DNA from: Micavibrio sp. UBA7689
Lineage (GTDB): Bacteria > Pseudomonadota > Alphaproteobacteria > Micavibrionales > Micavibrionaceae
Assembly (NCBI GenBank): GCA_002482805.1
Contig: DLGR01000037.1
Coordinates: 78,231 to 100,357, forward strand
Length of the DNA: 22,127 nt
Reading direction: 5' to 3'
Both the position numbers and the translations under genes were made by a program. The notes under the pieces are model-generated. The model was given only the letters and a program-made list of their open reading frames with translations. It did not search any database and was not told the origin of the DNA. How positions within the stretch are numbered: the first letter of the stretch is position 1; every line of letters begins with the position of its first letter. This document shows positions 1-6,963 of the stretch, piece by piece.

Positions 1-231
1 ATCGTCCTTCCGCCCGATATTCCGACGGGGCTTTATACGGTCGATACCTATATCGTGCGGGACAACAAGCTTTTGGGCCATGAAAGCCGTGAATTGCAGG
101 TGGGGCAGGTGGGCTTTAACGCCAATATTTACCTGACCGCGCAGGAACATGCGCTTTTCTACGGGCTTTTTACCGTGTTGGTGGCGTTGATTTCCGGCTG
201 GTCCGCCTTTACATTCCTGCGTAGGGATTAG
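1..231 (+). CDS. TIGR02186-like transmembrane protein, C-terminal fragment
   Basis: Open from the first base in frame 1 to a TAG stop; the 5' part lies outside the window, leaving 76 residues. The fragment has an Ig-like, beta-rich stretch (PTGLYTVDTYIVRDNKL) followed by one C-terminal hydrophobic helix at about residues 51-72 (FYGLFTVLVALISGW) and a short basic end (LRRD). This architecture, with a long periplasmic part anchored by a last helix, fits the alphaproteobacterial TIGR02186/Alph_Pro_TM family of unknown function, often found beside sulfite-exporter-type permeases. The call rests on the tail only, so it is moderate. The next gene starts 4 bases after the stop, which implies one operon. 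Confidence 0.6.
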   Translation: MVLPPDIPTGLYTVDTYIVRDNKLLGHESRELQVGQVGFNANIYLTAQEHALFYGLFTVLVALISGWSAFTFLRRD

Positions 232-235
232 GACC

Positions 236-730
236 ATGAGCTCATACATCGATGCGGAATTCAAACCCATGCAGGGCCGCAAAGGCGACGGCGGCACGTA
301 TCTTGTCGTCGCGGACGATACGGATGAATTCAAAACTGCTTTGATTTATGCCGCGCATACCGCACGCATTCACCGCGCCAAGCTCGGCATCCTTCACATC
401 ATCGAAAATCAGGATTTCGAACATTGGGGCGGCGTGGAAGCGCGCATCAAAAAAGAACTGCGCGCGAATGCCGAGAAGTATTTGTGGGCGGTGGCCAAGA
501 CGGCAAATGATTTCAACGGCTCCATCCCGTCGCTGTACGTGGCCGAAGGCGAGACGAGCGAGGCGGTGATGACGACCATCGATACCGATCAAAACATCGT
601 CAAACTAATCCTCGGCGGCGGGAAAGATCATATCCCGGGGCCTTTGGTAGCCTTCTTTACGGGGAAGGGTATGTCCAAGTTACAGGTGCCGGTGGTCGTG
701 GTGCCAGCGCATTTGAAAGAGTTTTCTTGA
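236..730 (+). CDS. universal stress protein (UspA) family
   Basis: 164 residues, one Usp domain. Seen: a first strand TYLVVADDTDEFKTALIYAA (about 21-40) with the acidic residue expected at the nucleotide pocket, strand LGILHIIE (about 50-57), and a closing segment KLILGGG...LQVPVVVVP typical of the family's last two strands. The glycine-rich phosphate loop between them is diverged from the usual G-x2-G-x9-G-S/T pattern, so ATP binding is uncertain. It is cytoplasmic. It lies 4 bases after the TIGR02186-like gene and 31 bases before nfuA. An adjacent Usp and NifU-like pair is, to my knowledge, common in Rhodospirillales-like genomes. The specific stress role cannot be read from sequence. Confidence 0.85.
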   Translation: MSSYIDAEFKPMQGRKGDGGTYLVVADDTDEFKTALIYAAHTARIHRAKLGILHIIENQDFEHWGGVEARIKKELRANAEKYLWAVAKTANDFNGSIPSLYVAEGETSEAVMTTIDTDQNIVKLILGGGKDHIPGPLVAFFTGKGMSKLQVPVVVVPAHLKEFS

Positions 731-761
731 TTTTCGAGCGGTAGAAGCCTATTTCAGTGGC

Positions 762-1316
762 ATGTTCATACAGACCGAAAATACCCCCAATCCTTCGACC
801 GTGAAATTTATTCCGGGCGTGCCCGTCATGGAATCAGGCGTGGCCGAGTTCGTGAACGAAGATGCTGCCAAACAATCCCCGTTGGCCGAGCGTATTTTTG
901 AAATACGCGGCGTGCAGAGCGTTTTCTTCGGCCGCGATTTCGTGTCCGTCACCAAAACCGATGCGGTGGAGTGGGGCGCCATCAAGGCGCAGATACTGGG
1001 CGCGGTGATGCAGCACTTCACGATGGGCGAGCCGCGTTTTAAAGACGGCCACACGAGCGGCGCGGCGGATGACAGTTTGCTCGACGAGCTTTCCAAACAG
1101 ATCAAAGAATTGATTGAAACACGCGTCAGACCTGCGGTGGCGCAGGACGGCGGCGACATCATTTTCAACAAGTTCGAGCAGGGTGTTGTTTACCTGACGA
1201 TGCGCGGCGCATGTTCGGGATGTCCTTCATCCACAGTCACGCTCAAGAACGGCGTGGAGAATATGCTCCGCCATTATGTGCCGGAAGTGCTCGAAGTCAG
1301 ACAGACTTTAGAATAG
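762..1316 (+). CDS. nfuA: NfuA-type Fe-S scaffold/carrier protein
   Basis: 184 residues. Residues 1-88 are the N-terminal Nfu domain (starting MFIQTENTPNPSTVKFIPG, very typical), and residues about 105-184 are the NifU C-terminal domain with the cluster-binding C-S-G-C motif at C151 and C154 inside MRGACSGCPSST. Proteins of this type bind a [4Fe-4S] cluster at the interface of a dimer through the CxxC and hand it to apo-enzymes. The ATG fits the conserved N-terminus, though no strong Shine-Dalgarno is visible. It ends 56 bases before a convergent gene; a hairpin-related repeat begins 4 bases after the stop. Confidence 0.93.
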   Translation: MFIQTENTPNPSTVKFIPGVPVMESGVAEFVNEDAAKQSPLAERIFEIRGVQSVFFGRDFVSVTKTDAVEWGAIKAQILGAVMQHFTMGEPRFKDGHTSGAADDSLLDELSKQIKELIETRVRPAVAQDGGDIIFNKFEQGVVYLTMRGACSGCPSSTVTLKNGVENMLRHYVPEVLEVRQTLE

Positions 1317-1320
1317 TCAG

Positions 1321-1357
1321 CGTCGTCACCTGCTTTGCTTCGCAAAATGTCGAGCCG
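1321..1357. repeat. dispersed intergenic repeat, copy 1 (partial)
   Basis: This 37-base stretch matches 8420-8456 at 32 of 37 positions by eye, and all five differences are transitions. It starts 4 bases after the nfuA stop. The second copy goes on to a right palindrome arm; here that arm is missing or reduced to GATGACA, so this looks like a decayed or truncated copy. Confidence 0.6.
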
Positions 1358-1372
1358 ATGACAGAAGAATAA

Positions 1373-2485
1373 TTATTCAACAGAGAATTGATCGTTGTTA
1401 TCGCCCGCATGCTGCGTGGGCTGTTTTTGCGCATCGCTGAGAATGTCTTCGGAAACTGTGTAGAGCATGCCGAGCCAGCGCCAGCGAGGCTCGCTGCCTT
1501 TTTCACCTGCAACCGGCAAGGTGCAGTTGATGCGCGGGCGGTCGTCATCGAACGGTTTTTCAAGGCGCAATTCCACACGGCCGTTGAGGATTTCCAGTTT
1601 TGGTTTTTCTTCCACCGAAGAGAAACAGGACAAGCCTTTTAAAGATTTTTTCAACGCGTCGTTGACGGTGAAACCGATGGCGGGAGTCAGCGTGGATAAA
1701 TGCGGATCTGCGGGGGAGATTTCCGTGACGGGCAGGGGCAATGCATTCGCGGTCATTTTGAAGCGGTCGATATCACCGTATCTTTCGGTGATGGTAAAGC
1801 GCGGCAGAGCAAAACGGTCATCGCCCGCATAGGACACGCCCGAGGCCTGACCGAACGCGGCTTTGAAGCCCATGTCTTTCGCAATCTTCTTCGCCTTGGT
1901 ATTGTATTCCCCGAACGGGTAAGCGAGGAGGGTGGGTTCCATGCCCAATTTTTCGCGGAATTTGGTGGTGGAATTGTTGATCTGGCGGCGCGTTTCTTCC
2001 TCGCCCATATCGATCATGTTGCCATAAGAAGCAGGATGGATGCCGAACGTGCCGCCGCCCTCTTTTAAATCCTTGGCGTCATTCCATGTGAGGTATTGGG
2101 GTTTGTTGTCTGTGATGCGATCAACGGGCAGAAACACCGTGAACTCAAAACCCTTCTCACGCAAAATAGGAAAGGCAGTGTCATAGATGGATTTGTCCGC
2201 CCCGTCGAACGTGATGGCGACCGTGCGCGCAGGCAGGGATTTGTTTTGTTCGAAGGCCGTGATAATTTCGGGAAGCGGGGCGACGTTGTATCCGCCCTCC
2301 GACAATTCATCCATCTGTTCCTTAAAGCGTTCTTCGCTGATGGCCGTGTCGTCATCGCCGATGGCCATATAGGTGAAGATCACCGCGGCCTTATCATCGA
2401 AATCCGTTACCTGTGCATGCGCGGCGTTCGAAAGAACAACGCAGGCCAGAAGCAGCAGGAGGGATTTATAACAAAGGGAGGGCAT
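1373..2485 (-). CDS. secreted polysaccharide deacetylase-like (NodB) protein with eroded metal site
   Basis: 370 residues from the ATG at 2485. An in-frame ORF continues upstream to 2626, but this start gives a clean signal peptide (MPSLCYKSLLLLLACVVLSNAAHAQ), and the upstream part would overlap the divergent gene's start. The NodB fold is recognisable: TFDG (92-95), HPASY (150-154), LAYPFGEY (187-193) and LPRFTI. Compared with active members, the YH of the first strand is TYM, the second Asp of TFDD is Gly, and the second His of H-x3-H is Tyr154; Asp94 and His150 remain. The C-terminal region (about 290-350) ending in RWRWLGMLYTV belongs to an alphaproteobacterial subfamily I recognise from memory. 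It probably acts in, or is secreted to, the periplasm; catalysis is doubtful. Confidence 0.8.
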   Translation of the reverse strand: MPSLCYKSLLLLLACVVLSNAAHAQVTDFDDKAAVIFTYMAIGDDDTAISEERFKEQMDELSEGGYNVAPLPEIITAFEQNKSLPARTVAITFDGADKSIYDTAFPILREKGFEFTVFLPVDRITDNKPQYLTWNDAKDLKEGGGTFGIHPASYGNMIDMGEEETRRQINNSTTKFREKLGMEPTLLAYPFGEYNTKAKKIAKDMGFKAAFGQASGVSYAGDDRFALPRFTITERYGDIDRFKMTANALPLPVTEISPADPHLSTLTPAIGFTVNDALKKSLKGLSCFSSVEEKPKLEILNGRVELRLEKPFDDDRPRINCTLPVAGEKGSEPRWRWLGMLYTVSEDILSDAQKQPTQHAGDNNDQFSVE

Positions 2486-2599
2486 GTCAGGGTTATAGCC
2501 GATCCCCCCCTTAAAAACCAGACCCCAGAAAGCAGGGTTGAACTGGCTTTTTGGCGGTTTAGATAGTAAGAAGTCTTTAAACCATAAAGGAAATTTATC

Positions 2600-3196
2600 A
2601 TGACCGACGGATACAAACTCGACCAAGCGGCGCTGGATGCGTTGTTCTTTAAAGCCCGCACCTTTAACGGATGGCAGGACAAGGACGTGCCCGATGACAT
2701 GGTAAAACAGATTTTCGATACGATGAAGTGGGGCCCGACTTCGGCCAACTGCTGCCCTTTGCGTATAGTGTTCGTGCGCACGAAAGAAGCGAAGGAAAAA
2801 CTGAAGCCGCTTCTGGACAAAGGCAACCAGGACAAAACCATGGAGGCGCCAGTCGTTGCGCTGTTCGCCATGGACAGACAGTTTTACAAATACGCAGGCA
2901 AGCTCGCGCCGCGCATCGATGTGGAAAAATGGTATGGCGGTAAGGAAGAGGCGAACAAGGAAACGGCCGCGCTCAACGGCACCTTACAGGCAGGATATTT
3001 CCTTCTGGCCGCCCGTGCGCTGGGCCTTGATTGCGGTCCGATGTCCGGTATCAACAGACAGGGCATCAAGGACGCGTTTTTCCCCGATCTGGATGGCGAG
3101 GTAAAATTCGTTTGCAGCCTTGGTTACGGCAGACCGGAAACATTGTATCCGCGCGCGGAACGTTTGAATTTCGACGAGGCGTGCAAGATTGTCTGA
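2600..3196 (+). CDS. rutE: RutE-like nitroreductase (probable malonic semialdehyde reductase)
   Basis: 198 residues, close to the usual RutE length. Seen: ARTFNGWQDKDVPDD near the N-terminus, MKWGPTSANCCPLRIVFVRT (about 44-62) as the FMN-contacting region, GNQDKTMEAPVVALFA, and LAARALGLDCGPMSGI, all typical of the RutE/HadB branch. The family uses NAD(P)H and FMN; RutE reduces malonic semialdehyde to 3-hydroxypropionate in uracil breakdown. No other rut gene is in the window, so the physiological substrate is inferred. AAAGGAAA lies 6 to 7 bases before the ATG. It is divergent from the deacetylase-like gene (114 bases between starts), and its end overlaps tsaB by 8 bases. Confidence 0.85.
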   Translation: MTDGYKLDQAALDALFFKARTFNGWQDKDVPDDMVKQIFDTMKWGPTSANCCPLRIVFVRTKEAKEKLKPLLDKGNQDKTMEAPVVALFAMDRQFYKYAGKLAPRIDVEKWYGGKEEANKETAALNGTLQAGYFLLAARALGLDCGPMSGINRQGIKDAFFPDLDGEVKFVCSLGYGRPETLYPRAERLNFDEACKIV

Positions 3197-3854
3197 CAAA
3201 CCTGTTTTGGCCATAGATTCCGCACTCGGCGGCTGCGTTGCGGCAGTCGTTATGCCAGACGGGACGGCCTATGGCGATTCCATCGTCACGGAGCGCGAGC
3301 AGGCGGCGAAACTGGTGCCGCTGTTGCAGGAGGTGATGGCCGAGGCGAAGATAGATTTCCCGCAGCTAGGTTTGATCGTCACCACAACGGGACCAGGATC
3401 ATTTACGGGGTTGCGGATCAGTTTATCCACGGCGCGTTCGCTCGGCATGGCGCTTGATATTCCTGTCCAAGGCATAAGCACGTTCGAAGCGATGTATCAT
3501 TCCTGCGCGCCGCTGGGCGACGCTCTGGTGGTTCTCGAAAGCAAACGTGCGGATTTTTATGTGCAGGCGTTCGACGCGCTGGGCAAAGGTGCCGAGCCTG
3601 AATGCCGGCTCTCCGGTGCCATCAAAGCGAAGACGATTTGCGGGGATGCGGCCCATAGGCTTAAAATAGAAGGAGTCGAATCCGACTATATCGAGCGCGG
3701 ATTGATCGACCCCGTAGTATTGGCGCGTCTGGGGCTGGCACAGTTTACCGAGAACGGCCAAAAAGCCGACAAACCGGAGCCCCATTACATGCGCGGCGCG
3801 GATGTTTCCGTATCCACCAAGTCAAAGCGCGAAATTGATATTAACAGTTATTAA
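3189..3854 (+). CDS. tsaB: tRNA threonylcarbamoyladenosine modification protein TsaB
   Basis: 221 residues from a TTG start that overlaps the 3' end of the RutE-like gene by 8 bases. The TTG is chosen because the first strand of the ASKHA fold (VLAIDSALGGCVAAVV) begins five residues later; the next Met (residue 22) would remove it. The hallmark TTTGPGSFTGLRISLSTA is at about 65-82. TsaB dimerises with TsaD and, with TsaE, places threonylcarbamoyl on A37 of ANN-decoding tRNAs. The C-terminal segment PHYMRGADVS is typical. In many alphaproteobacteria rimI follows; here there is only a 77-base gap carrying a promoter before a MucR-type gene. Confidence 0.93.
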   Translation: MSDKPVLAIDSALGGCVAAVVMPDGTAYGDSIVTEREQAAKLVPLLQEVMAEAKIDFPQLGLIVTTTGPGSFTGLRISLSTARSLGMALDIPVQGISTFEAMYHSCAPLGDALVVLESKRADFYVQAFDALGKGAEPECRLSGAIKAKTICGDAAHRLKIEGVESDYIERGLIDPVVLARLGLAQFTENGQKADKPEPHYMRGADVSVSTKSKREIDINSY

Positions 3855-3871
3855 GCTTTTCCCATTTATAC

Positions 3872-3900
3872 TTGATTCTATTGTGTAAGCCCGATATTTT
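3872..3900 (+). promoter_or_regulatory. sigma70-type promoter for the MucR-family gene
   Basis: TTGATT at 3872-3877 and TATTTT at 3895-3900 are separated by exactly 17 bases. It lies in the AT-rich gap between tsaB and the MucR-family gene and would give a leader of about 25 bases containing the GGAG Shine-Dalgarno. Confidence 0.55.
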
Positions 3901-3931
3901 ATCAATATAGCGGTAATAGTGGAGAATTATC

Positions 3932-4354
3932 ATGCCCGAGAACACCTCGCACCAAGACCTTCTGGCCCTGACGACGGAAATCGTTTCCTCGCACGTGGCC
4001 AACAACACGGTGCCCCAAAACGATATTGCAGGCCTGATCGAACAGGTTTTCCGCACGCTTTCCAATCTCGGCGGCGGCGGAACGGTTTCCACGGACCGCG
4101 GCGCATTGCCCGCCGTTCCGGTGAAAAAATCCGTGACGCCCGATTACATCATCTGCCTCGAAGACGGCAAGAAACTCAAAATGCTCAAACGCCACCTTAA
4201 AACGGCGTATGACATGACGCCCGAAGAATATCGCGAGCGTTGGGGCCTTCCTGCCGATTATCCGATGGTTGCGCCGAATTACGCGAAACAGCGCAGCCGC
4301 CTGGCCAAAGATATCGGTCTGGGCACAACGGGCAAAAAAGTCCCCGCGAAATAA
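3932..4354 (+). CDS. MucR/Ros-family transcriptional regulator, zinc ligands incomplete
   Basis: 140 residues. The N-terminal helix (LLALTTEIVSSHVANN) is the oligomerisation part, a Gly-rich linker follows at 46-50, and the DNA-binding domain covers about 68-130 (ICLEDGKKLKMLKRHLKT, TPEEYRERWGLPADYPMVAP). In Ros the zinc is held by C-x2-C and H-x3-H/HH; here only C75 and H88 remain, with Asp78, Ala92 and Tyr93 at the other places. Family knowledge says some rhizobial Ros homologues fold without zinc, so it may still bind DNA. MucR proteins act as H-NS-like repressors at AT-rich sites. GGAG precedes the ATG by 8 bases. Its TAA shares one base with the next gene's ATG. Confidence 0.9.
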   Translation: MPENTSHQDLLALTTEIVSSHVANNTVPQNDIAGLIEQVFRTLSNLGGGGTVSTDRGALPAVPVKKSVTPDYIICLEDGKKLKMLKRHLKTAYDMTPEEYRERWGLPADYPMVAPNYAKQRSRLAKDIGLGTTGKKVPAK

Positions 4355-4689
4355 TGCCCCACATCATCATAGAATATTCCGCCAATCTTGCGGAGATAGA
4401 TATGGGCAAGTTGCTCGCAACTTTGCATGAATCTCTGGCATCCAACGGCGTTGAAAAAGCCCGTATCAAAACCCGCGCCATCAAGATTGATCATTACATG
4501 GTCGGCGAGAAGGGTGCCCATGGCTCTATGATCCATGGCACGCTGTTGCTTCTCGAAGGTCGCGATGTCCCGACAAAAGAACGTCTATCCAAACCGCTTT
4601 ACGAAGCCCTTAGAAACGCCGTGCATTCCAAAGACTGCGCCGTCACCTTTGAAGTACGCGATATGGTCAAAGATACGTATTACCTTTAA
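4354..4689 (+). CDS. 5-carboxymethyl-2-hydroxymuconate delta-isomerase-like tautomerase
   Basis: 111 residues starting MPHIIIEYSANLAE. The open frame continues upstream inside the regulator gene, but the ATG at 4354 places Pro directly after Met, and this N-terminal Pro is the catalytic base of the tautomerase superfamily once Met is removed. The full-length similarity (KTRAIKIDHYMVGEKG, FMHG-like SMIHGTLLLLEGR, ALRNA) fits the CHMI/HpaF family, usually trimeric. No homoprotocatechuate genes are nearby, so the true substrate is unknown. It is translationally coupled to the MucR-type gene through TAATG. Its last 4 bases overlap the convergent VOC gene. Confidence 0.82.
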   Translation: MPHIIIEYSANLAEIDMGKLLATLHESLASNGVEKARIKTRAIKIDHYMVGEKGAHGSMIHGTLLLLEGRDVPTKERLSKPLYEALRNAVHSKDCAVTFEVRDMVKDTYYL

Positions 4690-5096
4690 CCATCCAGTTC
4701 ATTGTACAATCTGTTGTGCCAGTCATCGCAGATGAACTCGCCCTGATGACCATCGTAATCAAAGAAATAAACACTCTTCTTTCCGTTTTCCCAAACATGC
4801 TCGAGCGGTTCCAATCCCTGCGCCTGAATGAGGTCGCGGTAGCATTCATATTGTTCCGGTTTTATCTGGAACGCGAAGTGCAGGTGCTCTGCGCCACGCC
4901 CGCCCAACACGCCGATCTTGCCTTTCTCCCAGAGGCCGAACGCTTCACCGCCCTCCAGAACAAAAGCCGCTACACGGCCTTCCTTGTCATCGCCCCAGCG
5001 CTCAACGCGTGCATGCGGAATAAGATTTGAGTAAAGAGCGACAGATTTTTCGAGGTCGCTCACCTCGATGTGGGTTTCCACCAATCGAACAGACAT
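4686..5096 (-). CDS. VOC superfamily (glyoxalase/bleomycin-resistance fold) protein
   Basis: 136 residues from the ATG at 5096, chosen because AAGGAAA lies 8 bases upstream and the conserved first strand (VRLVETHIEVSDLEKSVALYSNLI) starts right after; a longer in-frame extension exists but reads as non-homologous Pro-rich sequence. Paired beta-alpha-beta-beta-beta modules are visible, with candidate metal ligands His9 (ETHIEV), the His pair in AEHLHFAF, and Glu in HQGEFICD. The chemistry of VOC members varies (isomerases, dioxygenases, thiol transferases), so no substrate is proposed. It converges on the isomerase-like gene with a 4-base overlap and lies 52 bases downstream of the proC stop on the same strand. 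Confidence 0.82.
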   Translation of the reverse strand: MSVRLVETHIEVSDLEKSVALYSNLIPHARVERWGDDKEGRVAAFVLEGGEAFGLWEKGKIGVLGGRGAEHLHFAFQIKPEQYECYRDLIQAQGLEPLEHVWENGKKSVYFFDYDGHQGEFICDDWHNRLYNELDG

Positions 5097-5148
5097 AGTT
5101 TTGTTTCCTTTCGGGCTTGGTACGGGGCCAAAGCACGATTGGATCAGA

Positions 5149-5994
5149 TCAGTTGGATAATTCTTTGGAGCGGGCGGTGGCTGCGGCGATTGCTTTGTCG
5201 AACAATTCCTGAAATTTTCCATCTTTCATCAGAACCGCAAGGGCTGCGGCGGTGGTGCCATTGGGGGATGTTACATCATCGCGGAGTTGCGTGGGCGTCA
5301 TGCGCGGCGTGGATTCGGCCAGTGCGGCAGAGCCGATGACCGTTTGTTTTGCCAGTGTCATGGCTAAGTCTTTTTCAAGGCCCGCTTTTACGCCCGCTTC
5401 GGCCAAGGCTTCGATAAGCAGGAACACATAGGCGGGGCCGCTGCCTGACACGGCCGTGACGGCATCGAGTGTGGATTCATCGGACGTCCATTCGACAAGG
5501 CCGAAGGAAGACAGCAGATCATGCGCGCATTGCAGGCGTTCCGGCAGGACCGTTTCAGATGCGCACGCGACCGTCATGCCCTTGCCGATGCTGGCCGGCA
5601 AATTCGGCATGGCGCGGATGATGGGCTGCATGCCGCCGAAGCGTGATTGATACCCCTGAATTGTTTGTCCCGCCGCGATGGAAAGGATGCAGAGTTTGGA
5701 ATGCAGATGGTCGCGTATGGAAAGGCAGAACGTGCCCAGCGTTTGCGGTTTGATGGCTATAACCAGCATGTCGAGCGATGGCGCGGCTTCGAGAAACGAA
5801 TGATCGTTCGAGTGGTGGGTGATTTTGCTTTCGGTCAGTAGATCCGCAGGCAGGCCGTTGGGGTCCAGCGTATGGATGTGCGAGACGATTTTGGCGGAGA
5901 GCCATGCGCGGAGCATGGCCGAGCCCATTTTGCCGCATCCCGCAAGCCCGATTTTATAGGTGGATTGGGACGGGGCTTTGGGAAAGCCGCTCAT
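5149..5994 (-). CDS. proC: pyrroline-5-carboxylate reductase
   Basis: 281 residues. The Rossmann NAD(P)H loop is GLAGCGKMGSAM at 16-27, followed by LVIAIKPQ (77-83), the SIAAG strand, RAMPN (127-131), and the signature VTAVSGSGPAYVF (179-191) and LRDDVTSPNGTTAAAL (237-252) of the dimer/active-site domain. It catalyses the last step of proline synthesis, P5C to proline, in the cytoplasm. It is the third gene of a - strand set: 3 bases separate it from the YbjN-like gene, which in turn overlaps the UbiK gene. This arrangement is, to my knowledge, widely kept in alphaproteobacteria. Confidence 0.95.
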   Translation of the reverse strand: MSGFPKAPSQSTYKIGLAGCGKMGSAMLRAWLSAKIVSHIHTLDPNGLPADLLTESKITHHSNDHSFLEAAPSLDMLVIAIKPQTLGTFCLSIRDHLHSKLCILSIAAGQTIQGYQSRFGGMQPIIRAMPNLPASIGKGMTVACASETVLPERLQCAHDLLSSFGLVEWTSDESTLDAVTAVSGSGPAYVFLLIEALAEAGVKAGLEKDLAMTLAKQTVIGSAALAESTPRMTPTQLRDDVTSPNGTTAAALAVLMKDGKFQELFDKAIAAATARSKELSN

Positions 5995-5997
5995 ATC

Positions 5998-6510
5998 CTA
6001 TGCCTCGCCGGAGACTTGCATCTGTGCGAGAGAAAGATCGGCGACATTTTGCGGCAAGCCGCGCGAAAGGATATCGAACACGGGATAAAAACGTTCGCAT
6101 TCGGCAAGAGCGATATCGACGAGGTCTTCGATGTGGTCCGCGCCCGAAGTCTGCGTCATGCCGCGGAACAGGGTGGTGTGGCGGAAGCAGGGAATTTGCG
6201 TGTTTTCGCGGAAATCAAAATGGCCGAGCCACAGGCCCGAATTGATCGCGGTCATTGTACGTGCGGCTTCGTCCATCGCTTCGCGTTTGACATCGATGTC
6301 AAACTGGCAGCAGAACTGCATGGCGGAATATTCTTCCTGCCATTGGAAGAAGAGTTTGTATTCGCCCATCTTGCCGGTGATTTGTACGGTAAGTTCGTCT
6401 TCGGTCATGCGATCGAAAACCCAGTCATTCGCGCACAGGATTTCCTCAACGGAATCCAGCGGATTGGCTACATCTTCATAAAATTCACGCTCTGACGCCG
6501 TTTCGCTCAT
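5998..6510 (-). CDS. YbjN domain-containing protein
   Basis: 170 residues, with no signal peptide or membrane segment. The body (PLDSVEEILCANDWVFDR, MGEYKLFFQWQEEY, INSGLWLGHFDF) matches the YbjN family, which adopts a fold like type III secretion chaperones and has no settled biochemical role. An acidic N-terminus (MSETASEREFYEDV) and a helical C-terminus (HIEDLVDIALAECERFYPVF) frame the domain. The start ATG overlaps the stop of the UbiK gene by 4 bases (ATGA), and proC follows 3 bases later. The constant linkage to proC suggests co-expression but does not reveal function. Confidence 0.85.
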   Translation of the reverse strand: MSETASEREFYEDVANPLDSVEEILCANDWVFDRMTEDELTVQITGKMGEYKLFFQWQEEYSAMQFCCQFDIDVKREAMDEAARTMTAINSGLWLGHFDFRENTQIPCFRHTTLFRGMTQTSGADHIEDLVDIALAECERFYPVFDILSRGLPQNVADLSLAQMQVSGEA

Positions 6511-6785
6511 TTCTTTTTCCCACTCTTTTTCGGTGCCGTCTTTTTTGCCGCAGGTTTTGCTGCGGGCTTTTTGCCAGATAATTCGTCTATTCTTTTCTGA
6601 AGCGCTTTTACCTGTGCTTCGAGGCGTTCGAAATCTTCGCGGGGGACGAGGTCCATGCGCGAAGCGGCTTCTTCCATCCGCACCTTGATGTCGTTCAAAA
6701 TCTGTTCACGGAAAGCCGAAAACACGTTCATCGCGCCGCCGGCTACACGGGAAAGATCATCGAAAATACGGGGGTCCGGTTTCAT
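6507..6785 (-). CDS. ubiK: UbiK-like accessory factor (BMFP/YqiC family)
   Basis: 92 residues: an amphipathic N-terminal helix (IFDDLSRVAGGAMNVFSAFREQI), the family core VREDFERLEAQVKAL-like segment (here LVPREDFERLEAQVKALQKR, 46-65) predicted to form a trimeric coiled coil, and a Lys/Ala-rich tail from about 71. In enterobacteria UbiK helps the ubiquinone biosynthesis complex at the membrane under aerobic growth; older work describes the family as membrane-fusogenic. The ATG follows AAGAAG. It heads the - strand operon with the YbjN-like gene and proC and is divergent from hldD across 178 bases in which I see no other gene and no convincing promoter pair. Confidence 0.85.
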   Translation of the reverse strand: MKPDPRIFDDLSRVAGGAMNVFSAFREQILNDIKVRMEEAASRMDLVPREDFERLEAQVKALQKRIDELSGKKPAAKPAAKKTAPKKSGKKK

Positions 6786-6963
6786 AGAATCTTCTTATGT
6801 TCGAATTGGAGAGCATTAACTAACATCGCGGTGCGTTATGGTGCAACACGGCAGTCAAGCGGAAAAGAACATATCCACCGCAGATTTCCGCGGCTTACAA
6901 ATGGGTATGGATTGTTAAAGTTTTTCCTTTAAGATCGGGATAGGTACATAAAAAGGATTCCCA

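Noticed and set aside
749..1171. Long antisense frame opposite nfuA
   Set aside because: It is a shadow of nfuA with low-complexity, Ser-rich sequence and no ribosome-binding site.
2486..2626. Upstream extension of the deacetylase-like frame
   Set aside because: It would bury the signal peptide and overlap the divergent RutE-like start.
5872..6495. 207-residue + strand frame opposite the YbjN-like gene
   Set aside because: The - strand YbjN and proC genes explain the region; the antisense frame lacks a ribosome-binding site and any domain.
6786..6963. Divergent promoters between ubiK and hldD
   Set aside because: No -35/-10 pair with sound spacing was found on either strand; TTGTTA at 6912 has no good -10 partner.
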